Notes: generated by a model from the sequence alone, not told the origin. 64,000 bases of DNA from Sphagnum magellanicum (GCA_021904315.1 CM038925.1:3908501-3972500), one strand, 5' to 3'. Counted from the first letter of the stretch, positions 22,383 to 35,614 are shown. Translations and numbers: made by a program.

Positions 22383-24275
22383 TCATCATGAGAGGAAATC
22401 CCAAATGGGGCTCCAAATAAATGAATCATTTCTTGCTTTAGTAGACTGAAAAGATTCTAGCAGAACGAGGATTTATAAGGGCTCCATAAATTTGTACAAC
22501 TTTTGACCACCATAATTAAGTGTTTGGTATGCTTGGAGAGTATAGCTAACCATAGTGGTTAGCTACATGAACCAACCATCCACATGCATTAACCTACATA
22601 GAAGGCACCACATTGCTTACCAACCTCTATAATTAATCACTTACATTAGTTAAACTATTTATAACCAGTCTTGGCCAGCATTTTTTAATTATCATAACCG
22701 GTTGGGTAGGTTAATTTATTTAAAAAAACTTTGGGACCACACTATCAAAATAATTTAAAACTTGAACGCTATCAATTTCATTGTCAAAGTAATACCCCTA
22801 GTTACCAATTTTTGCAATTTTTTGGGAGGTAATAATCATCTATTAGACATAAGGGTCAATTGTCAAATACCCACCTTGAGAACTGCTTGCTATACTGTCC
22901 AGATAAGCTAGGGTTTAGTTTTAGTTTTATTTTTATTTTTTGGGGTGGGTATGTTATCTATTTTCAAAAATAAGGTTAGTAACATAACAACTAAGCTAAC
23001 AACTAGTGAATGCCACATACCAGCTTTTACAAACTAAACCTCAAATTGTAATTGCCAGATAAGAAAACTTAGTGACAAAGAATCATTTTAATAAAAATAA
23101 ATTAAATGAATTATTTCTCATACCGTTTAATAAAAATATAATCTTATGAGATCACAAAATAATGAAAGAAAGAAAAATTTCAAAACATACTAGACCTTTC
23201 GAGGGGTGGTAATTATCTACTTGGTTACTATTGCAGCTTTGCAAAAGGCTTTTTTGTATTGTGTCTAGAAGCAATAAATAGTAAATCAGACTTATGCGGG
23301 CCTCAATTACATCCCTAGATTGTCATTGTACCCACAAAGCTATGCCCCATACTCCAGGAAATAGTTCTTTTAACTAGGTTCAATAAGCCTCTAATTTCAT
23401 TGTACAAAACTGATGACTCATTCGCCAACCTCTTGTGAATGCTCTCCTAAATATTCTTGTAAATCGACTTATTTTTTATTGTAATGACCAACCCACCTTC
23501 TAAAAGAAATGTATACATAGAATTATTTTTTAAATAGTGAAAATAATGACATTATTTCAACCATCAATCCACCTTTTTGAAAAAATCATTAAATTTTCTC
23601 TTTAAACAATGAAGACAATGACATTTCAACCACTCCTACTTATTATTTTTGGTAAATCTAATTTATAGGGCAACCATGGTAAACAATAGCAGATTGATTG
23701 AACCACTATGATCAGCTAGAAACTGGATTCCAAAGGAAAAATGTATTTGGCCCACTCACCATCCATCCCTTATGGTTGGTGGTTCACTTTGGCCAATATT
23801 CTCCCCCTGTTTTGGGGGTTGTTGCAGGCACACCTTAATGTGTTTGCACACTAAATCATGCCTTCTCTAAATCCCCTTACTTGGGTGAATCCTACCTTGC
23901 CTTCTTAATGTGGCAAGCACTAATTTCAATTCCCAAATTAGCAACCATCGCCAAGGATCAAGTATTGTGAGTATCATTAACACGTTTAAGGTTTTAGAAT
24001 TGATAACCTTCATAGATGAAATTCCAATCATCCAAGTAGATTATTAATATTTAAAAATTCAATACTTACCCCATAAAGGTCTTGATGATTATTTGAATGC
24101 TACCTATTATGTGGGTCCCATGGGTGTTGTGGAAGGGTGCCATGGCTATTGTTGCTAGGACATTGATGAGCGATGGCCAAAACTATGTTTGCCTTCTGGG
24201 TCACATATTCCCAGTGCTCCAATCAAGTTGCCCCAAGAGTAAATAGTTCTTATTAACATTATTCATAAAGTCAGG
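22383..24275. other. Intergenic, no gene seen
   Basis: Unremarkable sequence. Near 23750-23800 a CACCATCCATCC...TTCACTTTGGCC stretch is shared with about 43486-43555, so an old repeat is present, but its bounds are unclear. Confidence 0.4.
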
Positions 24276-24560
24276 CGATTAGGGGGCTAGAATGGCCACT
24301 TTCGGCATAGCAGGGCATCAAATGTGTACCTGGGAATGAAATCTTACAAAACGAAATAACTGGGACCCAAACTAGTTTTTCCACAAATTTTGATGGTAAA
24401 CTGAGTTTCATCCCCTCTTTCCTTTTTCGTGAGCGCTTCCACTGCCGCTACATATATTTTCGCTGCTCCTACCTGTACAACTATTTCATACTGATATTTA
24501 ATATACTTTGCGGATACCACTGAAAGAGGGGATGGGGGGTTGAAAGAGAGGGTGACTCTA
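24276..24560 (+). repeat. Dispersed non-coding repeat F, copy 1
   Basis: Shares long strings with 41071-41440 and, reversed, with 53121-53655: TTACAAAACGAAATAACTGG, CCAAACTAGTTTTTCC and GGTAAACTGAGTTTCATCCC. Inside it CATCCCCTCTTTC (about 24408) is matched by its perfect complement GAAAGAGGGGATG (about 24524), giving a foldback element. It has no coding capacity. Confidence 0.8.
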
Positions 24561-24631
24561 TTACATGTCTAGATAAGAGGTGTGGAGTAAGATTTTGAAC
24601 TTGCTAATATATATCAGTTCATGATAGAGGC

Positions 24632-25350
24632 CTCGCAGAAAATTTTCAGTGGATCTGGAGGGCACGGTATCAAACAGAATGTGTCCTCAACAAATTGCAA
24701 CAATTTTTTTAAAAATGAAATGTTTGCTCCAGGGAGCATTTAGCTTTTAGAAATGCCTCACCTCTTCTTTTCATTTTTTTCTTGTGAAACCTGGAGGGTA
24801 TCCACCAGGTATCATGGGGAACCAAATAAAATGAAATTATGTTGATGCTTTACACAGGGTAATGCATTAGGAGCATGGCATTCCCAAAACCAGTGCCTCT
24901 TGGCTCCACCTCGGCCGGGCACTGATTTCAGGAACATCAGAGAGGACATGACCATAATAGTTTTTGCTTAAAATCCATCTTGTCGGACAATTTCCATGAA
25001 TTGTTCAATACCAAGTAGCATTCTACTTTCCAGAAAATTCCCCTCATGAAAACCTAAAGTCATAAAGCACCTGCAGAAAATTTATAATGTATCCAAAGGG
25101 CCCGTTCTCAAGTGGAAATTTTCCTCTGCACAAGGGGTGAGTGTTTCATTTTCCAAAATGCCTCCTCACCTCCTTTTTCTTTTTCTAATTTTTTTCTCAT
25201 AAAACCCAATAGGTATCATACAAAAAGACGAAGAAAGAATTTTCTGTCGGTGATTTATTATGTCTGGTAAAGCTCTCATAGTGGGGCGTTCCCAGAATAA
25301 GTGCCCCCTCAGCTCCACCCCCAGCAGGCGCTTATTTCACCAGCACCTCA
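24632..25350. repeat. Pair of ~290-bp direct repeats
   Basis: 24632-24938 and 25070-25349 align: both begin GCAGAAAATTT, then pass a TGCCTC(CT)CACCTC stretch, a (C/A)CC.AGGTATCAT stretch, GTGCC.CTTGGCTCCACC-like text and a G(C/G)GC(A/T)(C/T)TTATTTCA-like end. They are diverged. They could be the terminal repeats of a very small LTR (TRIM-like) element or a plain duplication. No primer-binding site was identified. Confidence 0.6.
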
Positions 25351-25470
25351 CTCCTGGGGTGTTACCCTCCTCTAAGACCCATATCACACAGTTTGGACTA
25401 ACCCATAACCAATGTAACTAGAACCTACCTTTGTAACTTCACTTTTTTGAATGAGACCTCTTAATGTATG

Positions 25471-25668
25471 TACCCTAGTACCTTGGCCAATTTGACACTA
25501 ATTATATTATTTTCAGAATTGTTGAAATTTTCAAAAATTATTTCTTCCAAATCAAAAAATATTGTGAAGGACATCAGGGAATATTTTGGAATATTCCATC
25601 TGTTGAAATGAAAATTTCAAAATTAATTAATTATTTGATGGACATGTGTTGAAATGGTCAACGTACTA
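25471..25668 (-). mobile_element. ~200-bp MITE family, copy 1
   Basis: Starts CCCTAGTACCTTGGCCAATTTGACA and ends with the related inverted string GTTGAAATGGTCAACGTAC. It matches 53251-53448 and 55084-55280 in reverse orientation. The interior is AT-rich with no ORF. Confidence 0.8.
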
Positions 25669-27370
25669 CAATATTTAATGAGATAAATGTCAAATTTGGA
25701 CTATAAGGGCCTGATTTAGTCTTAAGAATTACAATGGGAAATTGATGATGTTTAGAATCACTAGAAAAAAATTGAAGTTTTTATTTATTTATCATGGAAC
25801 CAGTGTAAATATGTTTTATAGACCTACTTCTTTCCTCAGATACGCTAGTACATAAGTGCAACAAGTTCAATGTGTCATGAGAGTGTGGGTCATTTCGGTG
25901 AACAAGTTGCCCAAAAGGAAAGTTTTCTCCAAATTTTTTATTGTTCTCAACTTTTATCACAATCTAAGTCACCATACCTACAACTGTTGTTTGGCACAAA
26001 ATAGTTCGTAAAAGCTCTAGCTGAAAAATGAAAAAAAATTATTAGTATTTGTCAAAATTGTTGAAAATTAAACTCCCAACTTGTGAAATTTTGTTTATTG
26101 TCCCAACCATTGAGTTGCAATTAAAAATACACAATAAAAGGCATACTTTGCATATTTATTCCTCAACTATTGAAATTCTGAAAATTTAAATTTGAAACTG
26201 CCTATGCCTCATTTTTTAAAAATAAATAAATATTCAGCAAAATAATTTTACACAAAATGCCATGCCATTGTATGCATGCATTACAAATAAATAGAACACC
26301 AAACACACACACAAATACCATTTTACAAATGCCAAGCTATACACATAAGCACCATAAAAAAATAGAAGACACAAGACACACAAATGCCATTGTTTCTCCT
26401 TGCTATAACAACTTACCCATTCTTATAACTGAATCAAAATGAAACCATCTCACAATTCATAAACATTGGAAGAGCTTTATGTGTAAGAACTTTAACACAT
26501 CTCATTTCATCATCTTTAGTTATCATCTCTTCACCTAATCCTCAGTTATGTATGAGGAAGGACATATATAGCTGATTGCCATGCATCAAAGGCAACAAAA
26601 ACTGCAAACTTCAAACATTTGCACATTCCAAACAAAACACATCACAATTAACAAGTGTAAAAAAAAGCTCATAAAGTGCATCATGGACATTTAAAACATT
26701 TTCACACTCCATTTTGTCCACAAGTTTAACATCCACCTACTCCATAAAATTGGATTTTATTTCACATAAAAAAATTGTGTCAATTAGAAGGTTCCAAGCA
26801 ACCAATGCAAGGATTAAATGGCCAATTTTTGTTCGCAAATATTAGTTTGTCCAAATTGTTAGTTTGAAAACACTTCCAAAAGTGCAATGAGGATTCCAAC
26901 AATTGAAATTATTCTTTATGTTTCAATTTGGTTGGTTGGGATGCCAAAAATTTGTCATGATAATATACATTAAAGAAAAACTCAAAATTACAATTGGTCT
27001 CTACAATTATTTTCTAATTGCAAGCAACATTTATGACTAAAATTCTAGTAATTGCATAAGTCAAGTTGTATATGACCCATAGTTGCATGCAACATGACAT
27101 CATTGTTAACCTTGTAAAATTTTGAATGAAGCCTATGGTCAACATATATGGTGTCATCCATTGCTTAGACAATTTATGTATTGCCACCATGGTAGTTGTT
27201 TTTTACTATCTTGTGATGATTTTGTAACCTATAGTAATGTGCCATGTGTAAGGCATTTGATAAATGATGTTCCCAGATCCAATGGTCAATGAAATCCCAC
27301 AGGGATCTATAAAGGCTAATCAAGTGTTGCCACATGGCATGATTACAAAAATTTGAAATTACCAAATTTA
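25669..27370. other. Intergenic, no gene seen
   Basis: AT-rich DNA with a CA-rich patch near 26250-26400. The segment 26990-27060 (TTGCAAGCAACATTTATGACTAA) resembles 58725-58765, suggesting shared transposon-derived sequence. Confidence 0.4.
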
Positions 27371-28070
27371 AATTAAATAGGTAGGTCTTGTTAAATAGGT
27401 GCATAAGCCTAGCTAAATATGTAGCTAACTACATATGCATGCCTCGACTAGGTCAGTAAGTAGACATTTTTTTAAGTTCATCTTATTTTATTTTGGTTTT
27501 AGATTTTAGGGTTAATCCGCTTTGATTGGGTCATCCCAAATGGCGCTTGCTTTTGAATGTTTCTTATGTTTTTTGAATGTTTTTGTGTAGCTAATTACAT
27601 AGTTTACAACTTGAAAAGAAAAACAAAGGATATAAGATAAACTTTTAGGAAGGAAAAACATTATAACACCATATCCCATATAACATTATTCCATATCCTA
27701 CTAATTAGGCTACCTACTTAACTTAGCTTAGCCTAAGCTTCTAATTAACATGTAATATTTAATGTAACTTGATACCCATTAGATTAACCTATAATTACTT
27801 AATAGTTTAATTAACCTAACCTACCTACCTATCAACCTATCTAACCTAGGTCTATTTACCTACTAACATACTTAACCTACCTATTTACTTGCCTATCTAA
27901 CTTAGCGTACCAACTTACCTACTTTTCTTACATACCAACCAAGTAAAATGTTAGGTCAAATATGTAGGATATATAGGTAGGTAGGTAATTAGGTAGGCAA
28001 ATAAATATTTAATGTACTTTTAAAAGGAAAAAAAATCTAATGTACTAGGTACATTAAATATATAGGTGAA
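27371..28070. repeat. Degenerate TAGG/CCTA array and shared motif block
   Basis: 27371-27465 and 27680-28020 are irregular 4-base-periodic arrays (AACCTACCTACCTATCAACC, GGTAGGTAGGTAATTAGG). Between them 27480-27545 carries TTATTTTATTTTGG and GGGTCATCCCAAAT, a block also present at about 59785-59835 and, inverted, at about 18635-18700. Confidence 0.65.
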
Positions 28071-28790
28071 CACATCAAGGGTGAGCCTACCTATATTAAT
28101 TTTGTTCAAAAAAGGTGATGTATAACAAGTATTATAATATGCAATAAGTTAAAATTTTGATGGCATCCTTTAGCTATTCTAAACACAAGCAAAAAACTTT
28201 AGAATTTGCACAACAAAATTTTGGAACTCAAAGTTCACTTTGAGTCAAAATTAATCTTGATCCAATGGTTATATGAAGAAGATTGGATAAAACCAATGTA
28301 CATAAAGCATATAACTTATAACTTTTCAACGGCCATAGGGCTTCATGTTTATGGTTCATGACACATTACCAAACAATTTTTTTTTGAGAAATGTGATGCC
28401 CATTTATAAAATCTCTTCCTCTTTGATATGGTAGTATTTTTTTCTTTAAAAGAAGATATTATTATACATTCATTACTAAACAAATGTAAAAAAACACATT
28501 TTTTGAATGGAATTTCATCCAAATTTTTTTAAATTTAAAATTATCCTAGATGTAATTGATGTATATCAATATCATACATTGTAAAAAATTCACCCAAGAA
28601 TTCCATCCACAACTTTAGTTTTGAAGTATATATTCAAATTTTTGAACTCTATGACACGTGTTATTTTGTCACAAATGTACTCCATACGTCCAAATTCTTC
28701 AATGTTTGTTGGATTTTTCAAAATAATTGATTAGATTAAGCCTAAAATTAATCAAATATACTTTTTAAAAAATAAAAAAATCCAAGATGT
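28071..28790. other. AT-rich DNA, no gene seen
   Basis: No motif or ORF of note; it probably lies inside the transposon-derived region that ends at 29179. Confidence 0.4.
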
Positions 28791-28799
28791 GATGTCCAT

Positions 28800-29179
28800 A
28801 TGTTACCAACAAATTTAATCGCAAAAAGATTATATTTGTGACTACAATTTTTAGGGGGTTTAATAGTGTGCTTTCACCCATACATAACTTGATATTCCCC
28901 TAATTCTAAACCTTGTTATACATTAGGGGCTTTAGGTCCATGTTTTTTATTAACAAAAATTAGTTTTGGTTATGAAACTAAGGTGCAACTAATGTGATGT
29001 AAAAATTTGGTTATGGATAAAAATAATAATAATATTCAATTTGTTAAAATATTGAAAAAATAACTAATTATAACCTAGTTACAAATATGTGAAAAATCAA
29101 ATGTAGTCACAAAAAAGGACCAAAAAGGTTGCATGTTAAAATTAGTTGAATGTGGTCGCAAATAAGGTTTCTTCTAGTG
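28800..29179 (-). mobile_element. CACTA-like right end (CACTAGAAGAAA on minus strand)
   Basis: The minus strand from 29179 reads CACTAGAAGAAACC, matching the first 12 bases of the end at 16496. Inside are GTGACTACA, AGTTACAAATATGTGA and TGTAGTCACAAA motifs typical of the family here. The next bases are TAT, whereas the end at 16496 is preceded by AAA, so the two may not bound one insertion. Confidence 0.6.
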
Positions 29180-29182
29180 TAT

Positions 29183-30780
29183 AGTCATAGTGGTGAACTT
29201 GTTTACAACCAAGTTAAAACACACTTACAATTTTCTATGTCAACATGATAGTTTGATGGAATCCACCAAGCTTTCATGTTAATCTTTACAAACATAAATG
29301 CATTTTGTGTTAGTATGTTGAAACAGATCTTAGGCATCTACAAGTGAGCCAAAACTTTCAAGTTCTTCAACCTTATTGGACATCAACAACAAAGGAAATA
29401 ACAATTGTTCATTGTATTTAGTAATTAAGTTGACATCAAAATTTCACAACTTTCATAAGTTGTCATTAAACACACCCTTAAACCTTGACATGTTATGGCT
29501 TTTTTTTAATCAATTACATGTAGAAAATAAATGAACGTTAAAAGGACCACCAACATTTGGTGAGTCATGTGAGAAATGAATTTTTCCCATGCAAGATTTT
29601 AAAAAATTGCTTCCTCTTTAGCTAGGTTGTCAAAAATGATTTAATAGGAAAGTTTTTCACGAAGTTCCCACCATGTGGAGAAATAAAAGGGAGGGGGTGG
29701 ACCCAAGGAACCAATGTCCCTAACTTTATTCAAAACACAAACTTTCTCATAATGGGCCACAAAACTTTCACATCTTCATAAAATACCAAATTCTTTTTTA
29801 AAATACACAATTAAATGTAATGCCATAACACAATGTGATGGCACTTTGAAAAATCAAAATTTTGCAACAATTGATAAAATTCAGCTTGCAAAATTGCAGT
29901 CATCAATAAAATCAATTCAAAAACACATTAGTCAAATTATCAACAAAACTACAAAATTTGCAAAGTTCATGTATCAACTAATTAGAATTCAATGATCAAA
30001 GGATGAAATAGAAACCACAAATCCATCTTCACATGCATGTTCAATTCTTTGGGGTTCAAGTTCAAATCTATGTAAGCTTTGTCCCATGTTTGCCTTCCCT
30101 TGCTAATTTTTTCTAGCCACATAATACATTTTTGGATGTTAGGTTTGTTGCAATTTTTATAAATGCATAGTTTAGTCCATGAGTCACTTTGTCATGTTCA
30201 TAGTACCATATTGGCAAACCTAATTTGATGATGTATGTATAAAACATGACCCATCAACTCATGGTTCCAACATGGCCAAGCCACCAAATGAAACAATTGA
30301 TTTCAATTTAACTCTTACACAAGCATGCAATTGGACCCCTCATCCTTCACATATTTTAGGATATTTGCAAGCTAAAATGGACCGAAAATTCCATAAAAAT
30401 ACCTTTTGTAGTGTATTTTGATTGTGACAAAGATGTGACATTGTTGGATGCCTAAATCACATTTGATTTTTTTTTAATTGACCTTAGGTGACCATTTTCT
30501 TATGTTTATATTCACTGTTCATGAATAATTTTTTTAAAATGTTTCATTCTCATGCCAAAATGGATTCTGGAAAATTGGTGCATTTTAGGGCCTTCAAAAG
30601 TCTATTAAATACATTTCATGTTATGAAATGGCATGGAAACTCATAGTTATGGTTCAATAATTGAATTTTTGGTAGAAAACAAATGTTGCTCATTGAAGAT
30701 TTTTTATTTAATAAATCCATATGCATAGTTTTGGACAATTTCATTTCTAGTGATTTGGATGAAAGAATCCCCCATCAATT
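29183..30780. other. AT-rich DNA, no gene seen
   Basis: No coding motif. A TTTTGTAGTG string ending at 30413 resembles an isolated CACTA-type end. Confidence 0.35.
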
Positions 30781-30808
30781 GTGTGTGTGTGTGTATATAT
30801 ATATATAT
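30781..30808. repeat. (GT)n(TA)n microsatellite
   Basis: GTGTGTGTGTGTGT passes directly into TATATATATATATA. Confidence 0.95.
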
Positions 30809-31499
30809 TCCCAATTAGCAACTATAGTTATTGAATGTGTGGAAATTGAGTCCTCTTTTTAGTAAATGTTTGTTCTAATTTGTCACCTAGGATCTTGAAC
30901 TTGGGAGGGGGTGAAAATTTTGATGTTGCACATGATTTTATGTACACTCTAGTTTGCAAATGACCATTAGAATCTTGTGAGTAAAGGAGAACTTCTTAAT
31001 AAACTCCTATAATTTAGAAGCCATATCTATGTGCCATTAGTGTCAATCACATTGAATAGCCCAATAGTAATGTATATGGCCTTTCATTTGTTTGCTAAAA
31101 AATTAACAATAATAGTGAACACATCATGCACACACCTTTTGAAATCCACAAGTCAAATGTGATGTGTGCATGTGTGTGCAAGTGGTTGATAAATATTTTG
31201 CCAAAGTTACACGTAAGCAACCATAGGTTTTTTCTACCAATGCAAGCATAACCTCAAATGCACAAAAATGTTCTTACAAGAGAAGACCACCCTTGGGCAT
31301 AACTTGTACACCAATCTTTGGAGTTAAATGAATTCAATAGTCCTTGTGGGGAAATATATTTTAGTCACAAACAACATCACATTTTCTACGAAACGAATTT
31401 GAAAATCATTGTTTTAAAAAGATTGGTTTGTAAAGAATATAATCTAAAAATGACACTTGTTGTTACATGTGCTCAACCCCATAAAGTTTCAAAATGTTG

Positions 31500-31990
31500 A
31501 AACAATGGATGCAAACCAAAAATTGAATCTAATAAAAATTCAAAAAATAGGGGAAAAAACGTAAACAAGTTTTTAAAAAAGAATCCAAAAAAGTTGAAAT
31601 ATTGGACAATGGATAAAAATAAAACTACTTGGGCAAAATGAAATTTGAAAAGTCAAATTTGGGAAAATGAAAAAGTTGGACAATAAGCAAAAATGGAACA
31701 AATTTAAAAAGATGAAATGGAATTAATGAGGGATGAAATAAATGTCAAGAGAAAGGGAATCTAAAAATGTCATATGTTGAATGATGTATGAATTAAACAT
31801 AATGAATGATATGGAGACCAAAAAAGATGGAGGATTTTTAAAAATTGAAATCTAAGATGGTATGAATAGAAGGTGAAAAATATGAAAAATCTAACAATGA
31901 CGTTGGATAAAATATTGGTTAAGAAAGATGAATCCATTTGACAAGAATGAAAGAGAATGTAGCTAAGGTAGATAGGCCAACAAGTGAACA
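31500..31990 (+). repeat. Purine-rich, C-poor low-complexity tract
   Basis: The plus strand is dominated by A and G with recurring phrases such as AAAATGAAA, AAGTTGGACAAT and GATGAAAT, and very few C. It looks like a decayed tandem repeat. Confidence 0.6.
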
Positions 31991-33110
31991 TTTAAAATTC
32001 TGAAAGAAAGTTATCCTATGACTTTTAGCCTTGGAGGTTCAAAGTTTCTAGATATCCCTTCACTTGGTGTCCCTATAGACCTTGATTTGGCTTGAAACAA
32101 GTAAGATAAAATCTCCCAAAATAGGGGGCTGAATAAATAACCTTCCATGTGCAATTGAAATGCATTCTATAATTGTTTTGTACACAAACAATATCCCTTA
32201 TATTACTAAATGATGTGGACTTTATCCAAAAGAAATTCATTTACAACACAATCATTTATGCATAGGCATGATTTACCCTTTAGAAAGTGAATATTGGGGA
32301 TTGTCAAGAATGATTACCCATGTTACCAAACACAAAAGGCAAATGAATAGGGGAAATATTTTTGTATAGGGTAGTTTTGAAGCCCATTGATGAACACAAA
32401 AACAACATTTTTAAATTTTCTTTTAAATCCTTGGACAATTTGAAAACCCCAACCACAAGTTTAAAGAACTAGTCATTTGGTTTTAATTGTATCATTGAAT
32501 AATTATTGGTTGGGTGATATTTGCAAATGTGCCATTTTTTGAATTATTTGGGTGTTTAGTGATGGGTGCTTTTACCCTAATGAATTATGAGAAATGGATT
32601 ATGTGTGAAAATATATTTTAAATAAAATTTCACTTACTAAAGAAAAATCAAGGCTCACCAAAAATATATATAAATTATTAAGAAATGGGTAACACTATTA
32701 ACAATGTTGAAACTTGTATTAGAGATTGAACTACATTAAATTTGTTGCAAGTCTTGTTTGGTGGTTTTCCCTCTTGTCTTCCTTTGGCCAACTAATGTAA
32801 GCATGACTAACATTAATTTTCTTTTAAGGTTTTTGAATGTTTGAATGGGTGGTGATTATTTAGAGAATTTGTTTGCATTTATGGAAATATTACAAATGCT
32901 AAAAAGTGTGAATTTGTTTTCATTAATAGTTGGCAAAACATTGAACTTTAGAAAGAAAAATTTGGTGAGAATTTTACAAATTGAAATATATATATGGCTA
33001 CATTACTTGCAATTATGGAACTAATTTGCAATGTATTAAATTCCATGAAAATAGCTTAAACATTTATTTTTAGGCCTTGACCTTGTTCATTTTTGGTAAA
33101 TTTTTCACAA
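31991..33110. other. Intergenic, no gene seen
   Basis: AT-rich sequence with no supported feature. Confidence 0.35.
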
Positions 33111-33119
33111 GTAAAGTCA

Positions 33120-33720
33120 ACAAAACTAGAATGCACACACATAAGTGACAATACACACATGCATACATGTGGTCACACACACACACCATGCACACAAATT
33201 AAAAAAAAACAAACACAAACAAATCCAAACTAATTGACCCCCAAAATTGACCTAGACTATGATTGATTGACCCACAACTTGCAAGTAACAAGATTGACCC
33301 AACAAGTTGCAAGATCATTGACACAAAAACATAAAATCTTTTATTGATAGTGCATACCAAGTAAAAACAAACCCAAACAAACATGACAATGGACATCCAA
33401 CAAACACACACATGTCACTAGTAGACTCATCCCAAAGAAAGATACCAAAGAAAGACTAACTTAATTAAACAAACAAACCCAACAATCTACAATATGACAC
33501 ACACATTATACAATTAAATACAATAAAAATTAACACATACAAATTAACCTAACAAGCTACAACATGAAACACACACATGTACAAATTGATCCAACAATAT
33601 TGAACCATAAAAATAAACCCAACATTTAATTGTCCCATAATAAGACAAACCCAACACATTGCAAGACAAACCTAACTTCCTAAATCTTAAGTGAAAAAAC
33701 CACATAACTTTAACCAAAAA
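33120..33720 (+). repeat. A/C-rich, G-poor low-complexity tract
   Basis: The plus strand is rich in A and C with repeated ACACACAC, AAACCCAACA and ACATGCATAC phrases and few G. It starts with a CA microsatellite and decays into a loose array of AACCCAACAA-like units. Confidence 0.65.
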
Positions 33721-34230
33721 ATGTCATGGGAGGTGTAACCATTGTTATTAATTTGTTCAAATTCTAATCATCAAAGCATGCACCATAGGGAGGTATTCAA
33801 ACTATAGAAAGTTGGATAGAAGTTTTTGAATACATTCCAATGATAGTGTGCAAGTCATTGAGTGGTTCTTCAATTTAAATTTCATGAACAAAAAAATTGA
33901 AAAAAAATCAAGAAAGTTGAAATGAGTGACATGAAATGGCACCTCCAATGCAACATCAAATTGGATTTCATAACCATCTTTAAAACATGAGATTTGTAAG
34001 CCATATCGACACAACCATGTGTGGTAGTCTCAATTTTTAAGAATTGCATCAGGGATATTCGAGTGTGATAAGACTATTGGGGGTTTTTCAATAATTTCAT
34101 GTTAGAATAAGGAATGATAAGCATGCATGGTTGCATGGGGGGTTGTTTTTTTTCCAAGTTTTGATATTAGGTGAATGAGGTGTAGGGTTAATTCTCTTCT
34201 TCAACAAAAGTTGGTAATCATAGTTTTAGA
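33721..34230. other. Intergenic, no gene seen
   Basis: No supported feature between the A/C-rich tract and the dispersed repeat copy B. Confidence 0.35.
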
Positions 34231-34602
34231 ACCTTAGTTGCGTGATTAGGGGTGAAAAATCTCTAGAAGGTTGGGGTTAGAAACAGACATCACATTTGTA
34301 ATGTTCAGCAAAACATGGGTCTTGTTATAGTATTTAGTGGGTACTCGTGTAAGCGAGGATGTTTGAGATTCATGAAGCAGTTGAGGGTGTGTTAATGAAA
34401 GGTTCAATGGAGATAAAACAATCTTCAAACCTTATAAACATAAGATTGATTCGAAACAATTTAATGATTAAATAAATAGTGTGATAAGGTGGCAATGGCA
34501 ACATGAATTTCATAATGAATGAAACATTTATTCAATTTAAGGATCAATTCAACGAGGAGTTGCAATTACATGTTGAGTCCTAGGCTATGCCACAATGATA
34601 GT

Positions 34603-35025
34603 TCATAACTGTAAAAAATTTAGGATACGTCGAATGATGCGAACTAAATAATCCACCTTGCTATTAGGAGATAGTTGACGAATCGGACCATGCAACCAAC
34701 AATAGTGTTCAATGTCGGGAATTGAAGACCATGCAAAAATAAAAATGTCTTCGATTTCGTAACAACTTTCACAAACGATTTTAGGTTCATCACCAGAATT
34801 AAGGTCAATTTGTAACAAAATCACTAAGATGCGAGAGTTTGGAGAAATGCGATAATACCAAGCTCGAGGCGATTCAACTTCAAAACGAACGTGCACCTTT
34901 CATGGTTCGGGATTTTCATCATGAGGATGCTGTTTCAATGCCAAATCTAGAGATGACTCCGAAGGAGATTCTTCATTCACTTGTGTAGCTTGAGGCCTGT
35001 AAGACGTGGCCATACACAACGCCAT
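34603..35025 (-). pseudogene. Small unknown coding region in repeat copy B (140 codons, one stop)
   Basis: From an ATG at 35025 the minus strand reads MALCMATSYRPQATQVNEE and continues in one frame to a stop at 34603. One internal TGA at 34900-34902 falls where a single base change from TGG would restore sense. Later parts contain ESPRAWYYRISPNSRILVI, GDEPKIVCESCYEIEDI and SSIPDIEHYCWLHGPIR. The matching, more damaged copy is at 19402-19820. Codon-level conservation between copies suggests a former protein. I do not recognise the family; it may be captured host sequence or the element's own small protein. Confidence 0.6.
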
Positions 35026-35523
35026 AATTTCAAGGAAAGGAAAAAAAAATCTTGAATCAAAATCAAATCGACAATGAATGTGTGAAGGACTTGTTACATC
35101 AAAATGCGTGGTTGTAATTTATAAATCAAGGAAAAGGAAAGAAATGTGTAAGTAATGGCCTAGAACCATGGTAAAGTAAAACCTTAAAATCCATGGAAAA
35201 AGTGAAGGTGTTGTCATTTTAGGACTCCATTTTTGAACTTGATGACCAAAATGTATATTGAACCTTCATCATTTCTTCCAAATGAATATCCCAAGGTTTT
35301 TGTTTCATTACTATTATTATTCAAATTTGAATCCAAAAATTGCAATTTATTCCTAATCAAATCGAAATGATTCCATTTTTAAGATTGTTTTTTTGCAAAA
35401 ACTTGATTAACTTTATTTCTTCCTTTTCCACCAAATCTGATCAAATATATCTACTAATATTTAATAAAATTTGTTGGAGGGAAGTGGGAAGAGGTGAAAA
35501 AATGCTTCTCCTTCTTTTTCCAA

Positions 35524-35614
35524 GGGCCACCAAGCATTGGAACCTTATGAAGGCCACCAAACATTGGAACCTTCCATTGGCCATCAAACATTGGAACCTT
35601 TCAAGGGCCACCAA
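35524..35614 (+). repeat. 27-bp tandem repeat, ~3.4 copies
   Basis: GGCCACCAAACATTGGAACC followed by a 7-base variable part repeats at 35524, 35551, 35578 and partly at 35605. Copy A of the surrounding repeat has only about two diverged units at 20070-20110. Confidence 0.9.

Noticed and set aside
25759..25780. CACTAGAAAAAAATTG string
   Set aside because: Preceded by AAT with no matching right end; the candidate at about 30752 is followed by ATT, so the pair fails.
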